The position numbers were made by a program, and so were the translations under genes. From CAYZED01 sp964477445 (lineage in GTDB: Bacteria > Bacillota > Clostridia > Lutisporales > Lutisporaceae), in NCBI GenBank assembly GCA_964477445.1, contig CAYZED010000012.1:7538-71537 (forward strand): a stretch of DNA of 64,000 nt, in the 5' to 3' direction. This document shows positions 34,572 through 43,266 of the stretch, piece by piece. Under the pieces are notes generated by a model that was given only the letters and a program-made list of their open reading frames with translations, ran no database searches and had not been told where the DNA came from. Numbering within the stretch: position 1 is the first letter of the stretch; each line of letters starts with the position of its first letter.

Positions 34572-35927
34572 TTGAGTACGAAAGTTGCCCTTATTTCATT
34601 AGGGTGTTCAAAGAATCTGGTAGATTCAGAAGTTATGTTAAAAATCATTGGAGATTCAGATTATACTCTTGTTAACGATATCAATGATGCTGATATTGCG
34701 ATAATAAACACATGTGGATTTATTGAAAGCGCAAAACAAGAATCCATAGATACTATTATCTCAGCTGGAGAGCTGAAGAAAGCTGGAAAGCTGACTGGAA
34801 TTATTGCAGCGGGGTGCTTAGCAGAAAGGTATAATTCTCAACTATTAGAATTGTTGCCAGAACTAGACGGAGTAATTGGTGTTGGTGATTACAAAAATAT
34901 CAATGGTGTGCTTGAGAAACTGAATTCTGGTGAGAAAATATTAGAATTTGGTCATCAGGAAGAAATTGATATTAATCAGTTGCCAAGAGTTATATCTACT
35001 GGAGCTTTTAGTGCTTACATTAAAATAGCTGAAGGATGCGATAACAGGTGTACTTATTGTGCGATACCTTCTATCAGAGGAAAATATCGGAGTAGAAGGT
35101 TCGAAGATATTATAGCTGAAGCTAAAACTCTTGCTGCAGTTGGAATTAAAGAGCTAAATGTTATAGCGCAAGATACAACACGCTATGGAATTGATTTATA
35201 CGGAGAATTAAAAATTTCAGAGCTTTTGGTTGAACTAGAAAAAATTGAAGGTTTTCAGTGGATACGACTTTTATACTCGTACCCTGATAGCTTCTCAGAT
35301 GAATTAATTCAAGTAATAAAAAATTCTAAACACATATGTCACTATCTAGATATTCCGATTCAGCATGCTAATAATCGCATTTTAAAGAAAATGGGAAGAA
35401 GAACAAATCAAAACGAGTTGGTTTCTTTAATTGAAAAGCTTAGAAAAGAAATACCTGACATTATTATTAGAACGTCTATTATTGTCGGTTTTCCTGGTGA
35501 AGAAGAAGAAAGCTTTGAAGATTTGTATTACTTTGTTAAAAAGATGAAATTAGATAGAATGGGAGTCTTCACATATTCACGCGAAGAAGGTACACCAGCA
35601 TATCGAATGAAAAATCAACTGAATGAAAGCATTAAACAAAATCGTCAAGATCAACTAATGATGCTACAACAAGAAATATGTTCGGCTACAAATAATGAAA
35701 GAATCGGGAAAATATTCGATGTGTTAATAGAAAAAGTTGAATTCGTTAAGGATAATAATTCACTAAGTGAAGCTTTCTTTAAATATGAAGGTAGAACTTA
35801 CATGGATGCTCCAGAAATTGATGGATTAATTACTTTTTTTGACAAAGAAAAAATCGAAGTTGGAACTTTTATAAAAATTAAAGTAACTTCAGCAACTGAA
35901 TATGATTTGATTGGAGAAAGAATATGA
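34572..35927 (+). CDS. rimO: ribosomal protein uS12 methylthiotransferase RimO
   Basis: A radical-SAM enzyme that adds a methylthio group to uS12. The UPF0004 N-domain starts VALISLGCSKNLVDSEVM with the cluster cysteines (also NTCGFI, AAGCLAERY). The radical SAM motif is CDNRCTYCAIP, and a TRAM domain lies at the C-terminus. I prefer TTG 34572 behind AAAGG (34558-34562); TTG 34548 has its AGAGG immediately adjacent. There is no ATG near. It overlaps pgsA by 4 bp. Confidence 0.95.
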   Translation: MSTKVALISLGCSKNLVDSEVMLKIIGDSDYTLVNDINDADIAIINTCGFIESAKQESIDTIISAGELKKAGKLTGIIAAGCLAERYNSQLLELLPELDGVIGVGDYKNINGVLEKLNSGEKILEFGHQEEIDINQLPRVISTGAFSAYIKIAEGCDNRCTYCAIPSIRGKYRSRRFEDIIAEAKTLAAVGIKELNVIAQDTTRYGIDLYGELKISELLVELEKIEGFQWIRLLYSYPDSFSDELIQVIKNSKHICHYLDIPIQHANNRILKKMGRRTNQNELVSLIEKLRKEIPDIIIRTSIIVGFPGEEEESFEDLYYFVKKMKLDRMGVFTYSREEGTPAYRMKNQLNESIKQNRQDQLMMLQQEICSATNNERIGKIFDVLIEKVEFVKDNNSLSEAFFKYEGRTYMDAPEIDGLITFFDKEKIEVGTFIKIKVTSATEYDLIGERI

Positions 35928-36466
35928 ATATTGCAAACAAATTTACAATATCAAGAATTATACTAATCCCTGTTTTTATTTTAACAATGTTGGTTAATTT
36001 CAAGTATCATATGGAGATTTCCCTGCTTATTTTTATTTTGTGTTCGGTAACCGACTATATTGATGGATATTTAGCTAGAAAACTGAATCTTATTTCGGAT
36101 TTTGGTAAGTTTCTTGATCCATTAGCTGATAAATTATTAACTTCTGCTGCATTCATTTTATTAGTTGAAATGGGAAAAATCCCTGGTTGGGTTGTATTTG
36201 TTATAGTAGCTAGAGAATTTGCGGTTACTGGACTTCGTGGAATTGCGGCTTCACATGACAATGTTATCGCTGCTAGTTTTTATGGGAAAATCAAAACTGT
36301 TCTTCAAATGATAACAATAATTATTTTACTTTTGAATAATTGGCCGTTTATCATAATTAACTTGCCAGTTGATCAAGTAGCGATTTACTTAACTATGATC
36401 GTAACCTTCTTGTCAGGCGCTGATTATTTTTGGAAAAGCAAAGATGTTATTTTGAAAAACATGTGA
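35924..36466 (+). CDS. pgsA: phosphatidylglycerophosphate synthase
   Basis: A 180-residue integral membrane CDP-alcohol phosphotransferase making PGP from CDP-diacylglycerol and glycerol-3-phosphate. The family motif D-x2-DG-x2-AR-x8-G-x3-D-x3-D is complete in TDYIDGYLARKLNLISDFGK through FLDPLADK. About five TM segments. Its last 17 bases with stop plus 5 bp are duplicated once downstream (36472-36493). Confidence 0.96.
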   Translation: MNIANKFTISRIILIPVFILTMLVNFKYHMEISLLIFILCSVTDYIDGYLARKLNLISDFGKFLDPLADKLLTSAAFILLVEMGKIPGWVVFVIVAREFAVTGLRGIAASHDNVIAASFYGKIKTVLQMITIIILLLNNWPFIIINLPVDQVAIYLTMIVTFLSGADYFWKSKDVILKNM

Positions 36467-36493
36467 GGTAGTTTTGAAAAATATATGAGGTAA
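36450..36493 (+). repeat. 22-bp duplication spanning the pgsA stop
   Basis: TTTTGAAAAACATGTGAGGT + AG (36450-36471) and TTTTGAAAAATATATGAGGT + AA (36472-36493) match at 19 of 22 bases. The first copy contains the gene's stop codon and an AGGT ribosome-binding-like motif. Confidence 0.9.
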
Positions 36494-36561
36494 TATTATT
36501 AAACTCTCATAATACAACGAACCATTCATAATAATTAAAAGATTAATCGAGGTAGATTTAT

Positions 36562-37797
36562 ATGAAATGTGAAATCATAAGTGTTGGAACTGAGTTACTA
36601 CTTGGAAATATTCTTAACACAAATAGTAAATACCTTTCAGAACGCTTAGCGAGTCTAGGCCTTGATGTATATAATCATATTACGGTTGGAGATAATGAAA
36701 ACAGACTTAAAAGTGTTGTGGATGATGCCTTTAAGAGAAGCGATTTACTAGTTTTTACAGGCGGACTGGGGCCTACGGATGATGATATGACTCGCGAAAC
36801 TGTCGCTAGTGCAATGAATCTCCCAATACATGTAGATAATGAAATTCTTTTTAAAATTGAGTCTTTTTTTAAAAAAATTGGTCGCCCGATGGCAGACATA
36901 AATAAAAAACAAGCCAATGTACCATTAGGAGCTAAAGTACTTGAAAATAGTAATGGCACCGCACCTGGGCTGATTTTGTCCTCAAATGGGAAATATGCTG
37001 TATTACTACCAGGCCCGCCATCAGAAATGATCCCTCTTTTTGAAGAAAAAGTTGTCGATTGGATAAAAAGCATAACAAATTCCCAAGTAATAGAATCAAG
37101 AATTTTAAGAATTGTTGGCATTGGTGAATCATCAGTCCAAGAAAGACTTCAGCATATTTTTGATAACCAGTCAAATCCTTCATTAGCTCCTTACGCAAAA
37201 AATAGTGAAGTGCATCTTAGAATTACTGCTAAAGCAAAGAATACTGAGGAAGCTATCAATTTAATCAAACCTATGGAGAATGAAATCTTAGAAATACTTG
37301 GAGATGCTGTATACGCCTTTGACAATAGTTCTTTAGAAGAGACAGTAGTTAGTTTGGCTAAGTCAAAAAAACTTACCCTAGCCACTGCTGAAAGCTGTAC
37401 AGGGGGATTAATATCGAGCCGAATTACTGACGTTTCGGGTTCGTCAGATATTTTTTTAGGTGGTGTAGTTAGTTATAGCAACGACTTAAAAATAAGTATA
37501 TTAAAAATTAATGAAGAGACTTTAAATAAATTTGGGGCTGTAAGCGCTGAAGTCGCATTTCAGATGGCTGAAGGTGCAAGAGCAATAACTGGCGCAGATA
37601 TTGGGATTTCATCCACAGGAATCGCAGGTCCGAATGGTGGCAGTGTTGAAAAACCTATCGGACTATCATATATTGCTATTTCTACATCTGAAGGTACAGA
37701 AGTATTTAAAAATATGGCTTTTGGTAACAGAGAAAAAATAAAATGGCAAACCAGCACAAGAGCGCTTGACATAATCAGAAGGAAAATGTTATTATAA
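36562..37797 (+). CDS. cinA: CinA-family NMN deamidase / pyrophosphatase-like protein
   Basis: A 411-residue two-domain CinA. The N-terminal MoaB-like (COG1058) domain begins CEIISVGTELLLGNILNTNSKYLSERLASLG and has FTGGLGPTDDDMTRE. The C-terminal amidase domain has TLATAESCTGGLISSRITDVSGSSDIF and GISSTGIAGPNGGS, the NMN deamidase active-site block. Directly upstream of recA, as in many Firmicutes. Confidence 0.95.
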   Translation: MKCEIISVGTELLLGNILNTNSKYLSERLASLGLDVYNHITVGDNENRLKSVVDDAFKRSDLLVFTGGLGPTDDDMTRETVASAMNLPIHVDNEILFKIESFFKKIGRPMADINKKQANVPLGAKVLENSNGTAPGLILSSNGKYAVLLPGPPSEMIPLFEEKVVDWIKSITNSQVIESRILRIVGIGESSVQERLQHIFDNQSNPSLAPYAKNSEVHLRITAKAKNTEEAINLIKPMENEILEILGDAVYAFDNSSLEETVVSLAKSKKLTLATAESCTGGLISSRITDVSGSSDIFLGGVVSYSNDLKISILKINEETLNKFGAVSAEVAFQMAEGARAITGADIGISSTGIAGPNGGSVEKPIGLSYIAISTSEGTEVFKNMAFGNREKIKWQTSTRALDIIRRKMLL

Positions 37798-37817
37798 ATG
37801 TAATTAAATGTATTCTA

Positions 37818-37865
37818 TTGACAACTTAATTTTTGGTGATTATAATTAAAATAGAACAGATGTTC
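37818..37865 (+). promoter_or_regulatory. recA promoter with LexA box
   Basis: TTGACA (37818-37823), 17-bp spacer, TATAAT (37841-37846): a consensus promoter. GAACAGATGTTC (37854-37865) is a perfect LexA site over the expected transcription start. Confidence 0.95.
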
Positions 37866-37892
37866 GACTTGAAAGAGGGGTGTATTTATTTA

Positions 37893-38927
37893 ATGACAAA
37901 TGATAAAAAGAAAGCAATTGAAACCGCTATGGCGCAAATAGAGAAACAATTTGGAAAAGGTGCCATAATGAAACTCGGCGAAAATACTAAGATGAATCTA
38001 GAAGTAATTTCTACTGGATCTATTGAGCTAGATCTAGCACTTGGAATAGGTGGTGTACCAAGAGGAAGAATTATTGAAATTTTTGGTCCTGAGTCTTCTG
38101 GTAAAACTACTGTTGCTCTTCATATTATTGCTGAAGCACAGAAAGCAGGAGGAGAAGCTGCATTTATTGATGCTGAACATGCTCTTGACCCAGTATATGC
38201 TAAAAACCTAGGCGTGGATATTGATAATTTATTAGTTTCGCAGCCAGATACAGGAGAACAGGCTCTCGAAATTGCTGAAACACTGGTAAGAAGTGGCGCG
38301 ATAGATGTCGTAGTTATTGACTCCGTTGCTGCATTAGTTCCTAAGGCCGAAATAGACGGTGATATGGGAGATAGCTTCATTGGTCTCCAAGCTAGACTTA
38401 TGTCTCAAGCTCTTCGTAAATTAGCTGGCGTTGTAAATAAATCGAAGACAACAGCTATTTTTATTAATCAGTTAAGAGAAAAAATTGGAGTTATGTTCGG
38501 TAGCCCAGAAACTACACCAGGAGGTAGAGCACTGAAATTCTACGCTTCTGTGAGACTGGATGTCAGAAAAATTGAAACTATTAAAATCGGAAACGATATG
38601 ACTGGTAATAGAACTCGAGTTAAAGTAGTTAAGAACAAAGTAGCGCCTCCTTTTAAACAGGCTGAATTTGATATCATATATGGTGAAGGAATTTCACGAG
38701 AGGGCAGCGTTTTGGATGTTGCGGTAAATAATGATATTGTATTAAAAAGTGGTGCATGGTATTCATATGGTGATACTAGACTCGGTCAAGGCCGAGAAAA
38801 CTCTAAACAGTATCTTAAAGATAATCCTGAAACTTGTAAAGAAATCGAGAAAAAAGTTCGAGATTTCTTTAACCTTGGAGTAGTCTCGGCTACACCTATT
38901 GAAGCTATAGAATCTGACGACTTTTAA
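37893..38927 (+). CDS. recA: recombinase RecA
   Basis: A 344-residue RecA: ssDNA filament, strand exchange and co-protease for LexA. ATG 37893 is supported by GAGAGGGG and by the normal N-terminus MTNDKKKAIETAMAQIEKQFGKG. Walker A GPESSGKTT at about 65-73; L1/L2 DNA-binding loops with the AIFINQLREKIGVMFGSPETTPGG block. LexA-regulated from its own promoter. Confidence 0.99.
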   Translation: MTNDKKKAIETAMAQIEKQFGKGAIMKLGENTKMNLEVISTGSIELDLALGIGGVPRGRIIEIFGPESSGKTTVALHIIAEAQKAGGEAAFIDAEHALDPVYAKNLGVDIDNLLVSQPDTGEQALEIAETLVRSGAIDVVVIDSVAALVPKAEIDGDMGDSFIGLQARLMSQALRKLAGVVNKSKTTAIFINQLREKIGVMFGSPETTPGGRALKFYASVRLDVRKIETIKIGNDMTGNRTRVKVVKNKVAPPFKQAEFDIIYGEGISREGSVLDVAVNNDIVLKSGAWYSYGDTRLGQGRENSKQYLKDNPETCKEIEKKVRDFFNLGVVSATPIEAIESDDF

Positions 38928-38932
38928 AAATT

Positions 38933-38955
38933 AGGCCTTCGGGCCTTTTGTTTTT
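38933..38955 (+). terminator. intrinsic terminator after recA
   Basis: AGGCC-TTCG-GGCCT (38933-38946): a UUCG tetraloop hairpin followed by a T-rich tract. Confidence 0.9.
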
Positions 38956-38966
38956 ATATAATAAAG

Positions 38967-39000
38967 TATATTTTTTTCGAAGTCGAAAAGCATTGCACAC
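38967..39000. repeat. intergenic repeat, copy A (between recA and recX)
   Basis: A 34-bp element, TATATTTTTTTCGAAGTCGA followed by AAAGCATTGCACAC, matching 52774-52807 at 28 of 34 positions. It contains a dyad TTTTCGA/CGAAAA. It lies after the recA terminator. Confidence 0.75.
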
Positions 39001-39042
39001 TAAAGGCTACAGTGAAGTCGTCTTTTTACAGGAGAAAATTTT

Positions 39043-39702
39043 ATGAGAGTTAATGAAATAAAAAAATCCGAAGATAAAACAACAAAATATAGTAATACGG
39101 TCATTTTTGAAGATGGGTCAACATTAACTGTCTCAAAATCAGAAATGGCTGAATTCGGGTTGTTCGCTGATTCGAACGTGGGCTTTGATAACATAGAAAC
39201 TCTTGAAACGTGTGTTCTTGAGAGACGCGGTAAGACTTATGCTCTCAGGCTTTTGACTAGATCAAACTTATCAGCTTCTCAATTAGAAAAGAAACTCAAA
39301 GAACAAGAATATTCAAACATCATTATTTCTAGTGTTATGTTTTGGCTCGAAGAACGAGGTATAATTAACGATGAATTATTCGTTGAAAACTTTATTACAT
39401 ATAATAAAAAGAACAAAAGCAAGAAACAGATAATATATAAATTAATGGATAAAGGAATAGAAAAAAATATCATCATTGATAAGCTAGAGACTGCTGAATT
39501 TGATGAAATTGAAGATGCAATTGAAATGGCAAAGAAAAAAATGAGGCCGTTTTTTATTGATGGACTACCCGATTCCTTAACATTAAGGACACAAAAAGAT
39601 AAAATTCTTGGTTATTTATTCAGAAAAGGTTTTGCTTATGAATCCTGTAAAAATGCTGTATCAATTGCTATTAAAGCATTAAGCGAAGAATTTCTCGAGT
39701 AA
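39043..39702 (+). CDS. recX: RecA regulator RecX
   Basis: A 219-residue RecX, a modulator of RecA filaments built of three-helix repeats. Characteristic blocks: ALRLLTRSNLSASQLEKKLKEQEYSN, WLEERGIINDELFVENFI and ILGYLFRKGFAYESCKNAV. It is separated from recA by a terminator and the intergenic repeat, so read-through or its own promoter is needed. Confidence 0.92.
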   Translation: MRVNEIKKSEDKTTKYSNTVIFEDGSTLTVSKSEMAEFGLFADSNVGFDNIETLETCVLERRGKTYALRLLTRSNLSASQLEKKLKEQEYSNIIISSVMFWLEERGIINDELFVENFITYNKKNKSKKQIIYKLMDKGIEKNIIIDKLETAEFDEIEDAIEMAKKKMRPFFIDGLPDSLTLRTQKDKILGYLFRKGFAYESCKNAVSIAIKALSEEFLE

Positions 39703-39741
39703 ATAAATTATACAGTAATATGTTTATGTATTGAAAATTCC

Positions 39742-39769
39742 TTGACAATTGTTGGTTCAACGATATAAA
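39742..39769 (+). promoter_or_regulatory. rny promoter
   Basis: TTGACA (39742-39747), 16-bp spacer, TATAAA (39764-39769). Confidence 0.75.
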
Positions 39770-39859
39770 ATTACAATGATGTGGTGAACTTTTATGGTTT
39801 CTAAGAACGTGGATACCAATATTCTATAAGATTAAAAATATATTAAGGAGGTGAATGGC

Positions 39860-41416
39860 ATAGAAGATTCATTAATAAGCGTAATAATACCGATTATTAT
39901 CGGAGTGGTTTCCCTGGCTATAGGCGGAACTATCGGATTCATATATAGAAGAAATATAGCTGAAGCAAGGATTGGTTCAGCGGAACAAGAATCTAAAAGA
40001 ATCTTAACTGATGGTCTAAAACAAGCAGAAACAGCTAAGAAAGAATCACTTCTTGAAGCAAAAGAAGAGATACACCGACTGAGAAGCGAAGTAGACAGAG
40101 AAATTAAAGAGAGAAGAACCGAAATTCAAAGAATCGAAAAAAGATTCCTACAAAGAGAAGAAACTCTTGATAAAAAAGTTGAATCCGTTGAACAAAAAGA
40201 AGAATTAGTAGCTAAGAAGATTAAAGACACTCAAAAAATAAATGATGAAGCTGCAGAATTGTATAATAAACAACTTCAAGAATTAGAAAGAATCTCTGGG
40301 CTATCATCTGATGAAGCAAAACAATTATTACTTAATGACTTAGAGAGACAGATTAGACACGAATCAGCGATTATGATAAAAAACATTGAATCGAAAGCAA
40401 AAGAAGAAGGCGATAGATTAGCAAGAGAAATCGTCGGAACCGCTATTCAGAAATGTTCGGCAGATCATGTCGCAGAAACTACTGTTTCTGTAGTTCCACT
40501 TCCTAATGATGAAATGAAAGGAAGAATAATTGGTAGGGAAGGTAGAAATATCAGAACTATTGAAACGCTCACGGGTATTGATTTAATTATTGATGACACC
40601 CCTGAAGCTGTTATTCTTTCAGGATTCGATCCTATTAGAAGAGAAATTGCAAGAGTTGCATTAGAAAAATTAATAGTTGACGGAAGAATACATCCAGCAC
40701 GCATCGAAGAAATGGTAGAAAAAGCGCGATCGGAAGTTGATAATTATATCAGAGAAGAAGGCGAACAAGCTACTTTTGAAACTGGTGTACATGGATTACA
40801 TCCAGAAATCGTTAAATTACTCGGACGTTTGAAATTCCGAACAAGTTATGGTCAAAATGTTCTTAAACACTCGATAGAAGTTGCACATTTAGCAGCAGCT
40901 ATGGCCGCTGAGATTGGCGCAGATGTTAAATTAGCTAAGAGAGCTGGGCTTCTACACGATTTAGGAAAAGCAGTTGATCATGAAGTGGAAGGACCACACA
41001 TCCAAATTGGTGGAGACCTCGCAAAAAAATACAAAGAGTCTCCAGAAATTATCCACGCTATCATGGCGCATCATGGCGACATTGAAGCCACCACCATCGA
41101 AGCAGTTCTAGTACAGGCCGCAGACGCTATATCAGCTGCTAGACCTGGTGCGAGAAGAGAAACTTTGGAATCATACATCAAAAGACTTGAGAAACTTGAA
41201 GAAATTGCTAATTCAATACCTGGTGTCGAAAAATCATTCGCTATTCAAGCTGGCAGAGAAATCCGAATACTAGTCAAACCAGATGAAGTAACAGATGCAG
41301 AGACTGTTCTTGTCGCAAGAGATATTGTAAAAAGAATACAAGAAGAGCTCGAATATCCAGGGCAAATCAAAGTAAATGTATTGAGAGAAACTAGAGCTAT
41401 TGAATACGCCAAATAA
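39860..41416 (+). CDS. rny: ribonuclease Y, probable ATA start
   Basis: A roughly 518-residue membrane-anchored endoribonuclease that starts mRNA decay. One N-terminal TM (SVIIPIIIGVVSLAIGG), a long coiled coil (about 40-190), a KH domain (MKGRIIGREGRNIRTIETLTG) and an HD domain with HDLGKA. The only canonical in-frame start, GTG 39851, overlaps the perfect Shine-Dalgarno AAGGAGGTGA (39845-39854). ATA at 39860 has ideal spacing and gives a natural N-terminus (MEDSLISVIIP). An out-of-frame ATG GCA TAG lies at 39855. If ATA is not used, the gene starts at 39851. Confidence 0.93.
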   Translation: MEDSLISVIIPIIIGVVSLAIGGTIGFIYRRNIAEARIGSAEQESKRILTDGLKQAETAKKESLLEAKEEIHRLRSEVDREIKERRTEIQRIEKRFLQREETLDKKVESVEQKEELVAKKIKDTQKINDEAAELYNKQLQELERISGLSSDEAKQLLLNDLERQIRHESAIMIKNIESKAKEEGDRLAREIVGTAIQKCSADHVAETTVSVVPLPNDEMKGRIIGREGRNIRTIETLTGIDLIIDDTPEAVILSGFDPIRREIARVALEKLIVDGRIHPARIEEMVEKARSEVDNYIREEGEQATFETGVHGLHPEIVKLLGRLKFRTSYGQNVLKHSIEVAHLAAAMAAEIGADVKLAKRAGLLHDLGKAVDHEVEGPHIQIGGDLAKKYKESPEIIHAIMAHHGDIEATTIEAVLVQAADAISAARPGARRETLESYIKRLEKLEEIANSIPGVEKSFAIQAGREIRILVKPDEVTDAETVLVARDIVKRIQEELEYPGQIKVNVLRETRAIEYAK

Positions 41417-41426
41417 TTTATGAGAA

Positions 41427-41454
41427 AAAAGGATGTGAGTATTCACATCCTTTT
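41427..41454 (+). terminator. intrinsic terminator after rny
   Basis: AAAAGGATGTGA (41427-41438), loop GTAT, TCACATCCTTTT (41443-41454). Perfect 12-bp arms, short T tail. Confidence 0.85.
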
Positions 41455-41474
41455 AAATTGAAGCAGAGGTGTTT

Positions 41475-42239
41475 ATGAATATACTATTCATTGGAGATAT
41501 AATTGGTCGTCCTGGCAGGACATTTTTAAAAAACAATCTTGATTTTTTGAAAGAAAAATATAAGATTGACTTTACAATTGCAAATGGTGAAAATTCTTCT
41601 GGAGGACTTGGAATAACAGAAGAAACATATAAAGAACTTATAGAAATGGGAATTGATGTTATCACTCTTGGTAATCATACTTGGTCAAAAAGAGATACCG
41701 CTGAATTTTTGCCTAACAAGAAAAACATCGTAAGACCCGCTAACTACTCGGCACTTTGCCCTGGAAAAGGTTATACTATTATGGAGAAGAATAAAAAAAG
41801 AATTGCAGTTATTAATCTCGCTGGAAGAGTTTATTTAGAAAATTGTGACTGTCCATTCACGACTTCAGACAAAATATTGAAAGAAATTAGTGAATTGTCA
41901 GATATTATAATTGTAGATATTCATGCAGAAGCTACAAGCGAAAAAATTGCACTTGGACATTATTTAAATGGTAGGGTTACTGCTGTTTTGGGTACCCATA
42001 CTCATGTTCAAACTGCAGATGAAAAAATATTGGATCAAGGCACTGCATACATAACAGATGTTGGTATGACTGGTCCACACGACTCTGTACTTGGAGTCGA
42101 AAAAGAGATAATCATTAAGAAGTTTTTAGATGGAATGCCTGCTAAATTTGATTTAGCCAAAGAAGATGTTCACTGGGGCGCTGTTGTAATTGATGTTGAC
42201 GACTATGGGCGCGCTAATTCTATAAAAAGAATCCAGTAA
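41475..42239 (+). CDS. ymdB: YmdB-family metallophosphoesterase
   Basis: A 254-residue calcineurin-like phosphoesterase; B. subtilis YmdB hydrolyses cyclic nucleotides and affects biofilm and motility decisions. Metal-binding motifs: FIGDIIGRPG, NGENSSGG, TLGNHTW, VDIHAEATSEK and the catalytic GTHTHVQTADE. ATG 41475 behind AGAGG; a GTG at 41469 overlaps that site. It follows rny, as in B. subtilis. Confidence 0.95.
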   Translation: MNILFIGDIIGRPGRTFLKNNLDFLKEKYKIDFTIANGENSSGGLGITEETYKELIEMGIDVITLGNHTWSKRDTAEFLPNKKNIVRPANYSALCPGKGYTIMEKNKKRIAVINLAGRVYLENCDCPFTTSDKILKEISELSDIIIVDIHAEATSEKIALGHYLNGRVTAVLGTHTHVQTADEKILDQGTAYITDVGMTGPHDSVLGVEKEIIIKKFLDGMPAKFDLAKEDVHWGAVVIDVDDYGRANSIKRIQ

Positions 42240-42322
42240 AATTGAAAGAGTCCAGCAAAAAGTATAGAATTCAGCAAAACAATTCAGTAAAACAAATCAG
42301 TAAAATGAATAGAATCCAATAA
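42225..42322 (+). repeat. degenerate array seeded by the ymdB 3' end
   Basis: The gene ends AGAATCCAGTAAAA (Arg-Ile-Gln-stop). Variants follow: GAGTCCAGCAAAA, GAATTCAGCAAAA, CAATTCAGTAAAA, AAATCAGTAAAA and GAATCCAATAAAC. The unit length is about 13-20 bp. Confidence 0.85.
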
Positions 42323-42345
42323 ACAATAAGAACGGAGAGTTATAG

Positions 42346-43218
42346 ATGAAATATTGTGATCTACATATACATTCAACGATTTCTGACGGAAATTTAACAC
42401 CTGAACAAATTGTTGATTTTTCAATAAAAAAAGGGTTATCAGCGATTTCAATTACGGATCATGATTCATTAGATGCAATAGATTTAGCGATTAATTACTC
42501 AGTGGGAAAAAGAATAGAAATAGTACCGGGAATTGAACTCAGTACAAAATATATTCCAGAAAACGATTCGAATAGTGAGATAAAAGGTAATATTAATCCA
42601 TACAATGAAGAGATTCATTTACTTGGATATTATTTAGATTATAAGTCAAAAATCTTAAAAGAGCTTTTAGATGAAATAGTAAACTCTCGTCAGACAAGAG
42701 CTATTAGAATGATAGATAACCTAAATGAAATCGGTGTAAATATTTCTCTAGATGATGTTAAGGAGCGATCGGGAAATGATATTATTGGTCGTCCGCATAT
42801 CGCTGATTCAATGGTTGCTGGTGGATATGTTACAAATCGTAATGAAGCCTTTAGGGATTATCTTATAAAAGGAAAACCTGGATATGCAACTAGATTTAAG
42901 CCTAATGTTAGAGAAGTAATTAAGTTATTAAAATCTATTGGTGGAGTGCCTATTCTTGCTCATCCTGGTATTATCGAAAATCAAGAACTCATTGGATTGA
43001 TAATAAACGAAGGAGTTATGGGTCTTGAGGTATATCATTCAAAACATACAAGAGATGATAATCATAAATATTTACAGATAGCTGAAGCAAGAAACTTACT
43101 TATTTCAGGCGGTTCTGATTGTCATGGACCAATTACTGATTTTCCGCCTATGATAGGAAATTATGTTGTAGAATATAAATATCTTGAAAAAATTAAGAAC
43201 GCGGCAGCAAATTTATAA
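42346..43218 (+). CDS. PHP-domain phosphoesterase (RnaseAM/YciV-like)
   Basis: A 290-residue PHP-superfamily hydrolase. Metal-binding motifs: DLHIHSTISDG (start), SITDHDSLDAI, GIELST, RPHIADSMV, ILAHPGII and GGSDCHGP at the end. The insertion and order match the TrpH/YciV group, which includes 5'-nucleotidases and 5'-3' exonucleases of short RNAs. Exact substrate unresolved. Confidence 0.9.
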   Translation: MKYCDLHIHSTISDGNLTPEQIVDFSIKKGLSAISITDHDSLDAIDLAINYSVGKRIEIVPGIELSTKYIPENDSNSEIKGNINPYNEEIHLLGYYLDYKSKILKELLDEIVNSRQTRAIRMIDNLNEIGVNISLDDVKERSGNDIIGRPHIADSMVAGGYVTNRNEAFRDYLIKGKPGYATRFKPNVREVIKLLKSIGGVPILAHPGIIENQELIGLIINEGVMGLEVYHSKHTRDDNHKYLQIAEARNLLISGGSDCHGPITDFPPMIGNYVVEYKYLEKIKNAAANL

Positions 43219-43266
43219 AAATAAGATAAAATTTGATGAATAATATTGTAAAATCGGAGGATTTGT

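Noticed and set aside
34481..34675. 64-codon ORF overlapping ftsK and rimO
   Set aside because: It starts inside ftsK without a ribosome binding site and runs out of frame through the conserved RimO N-terminus.
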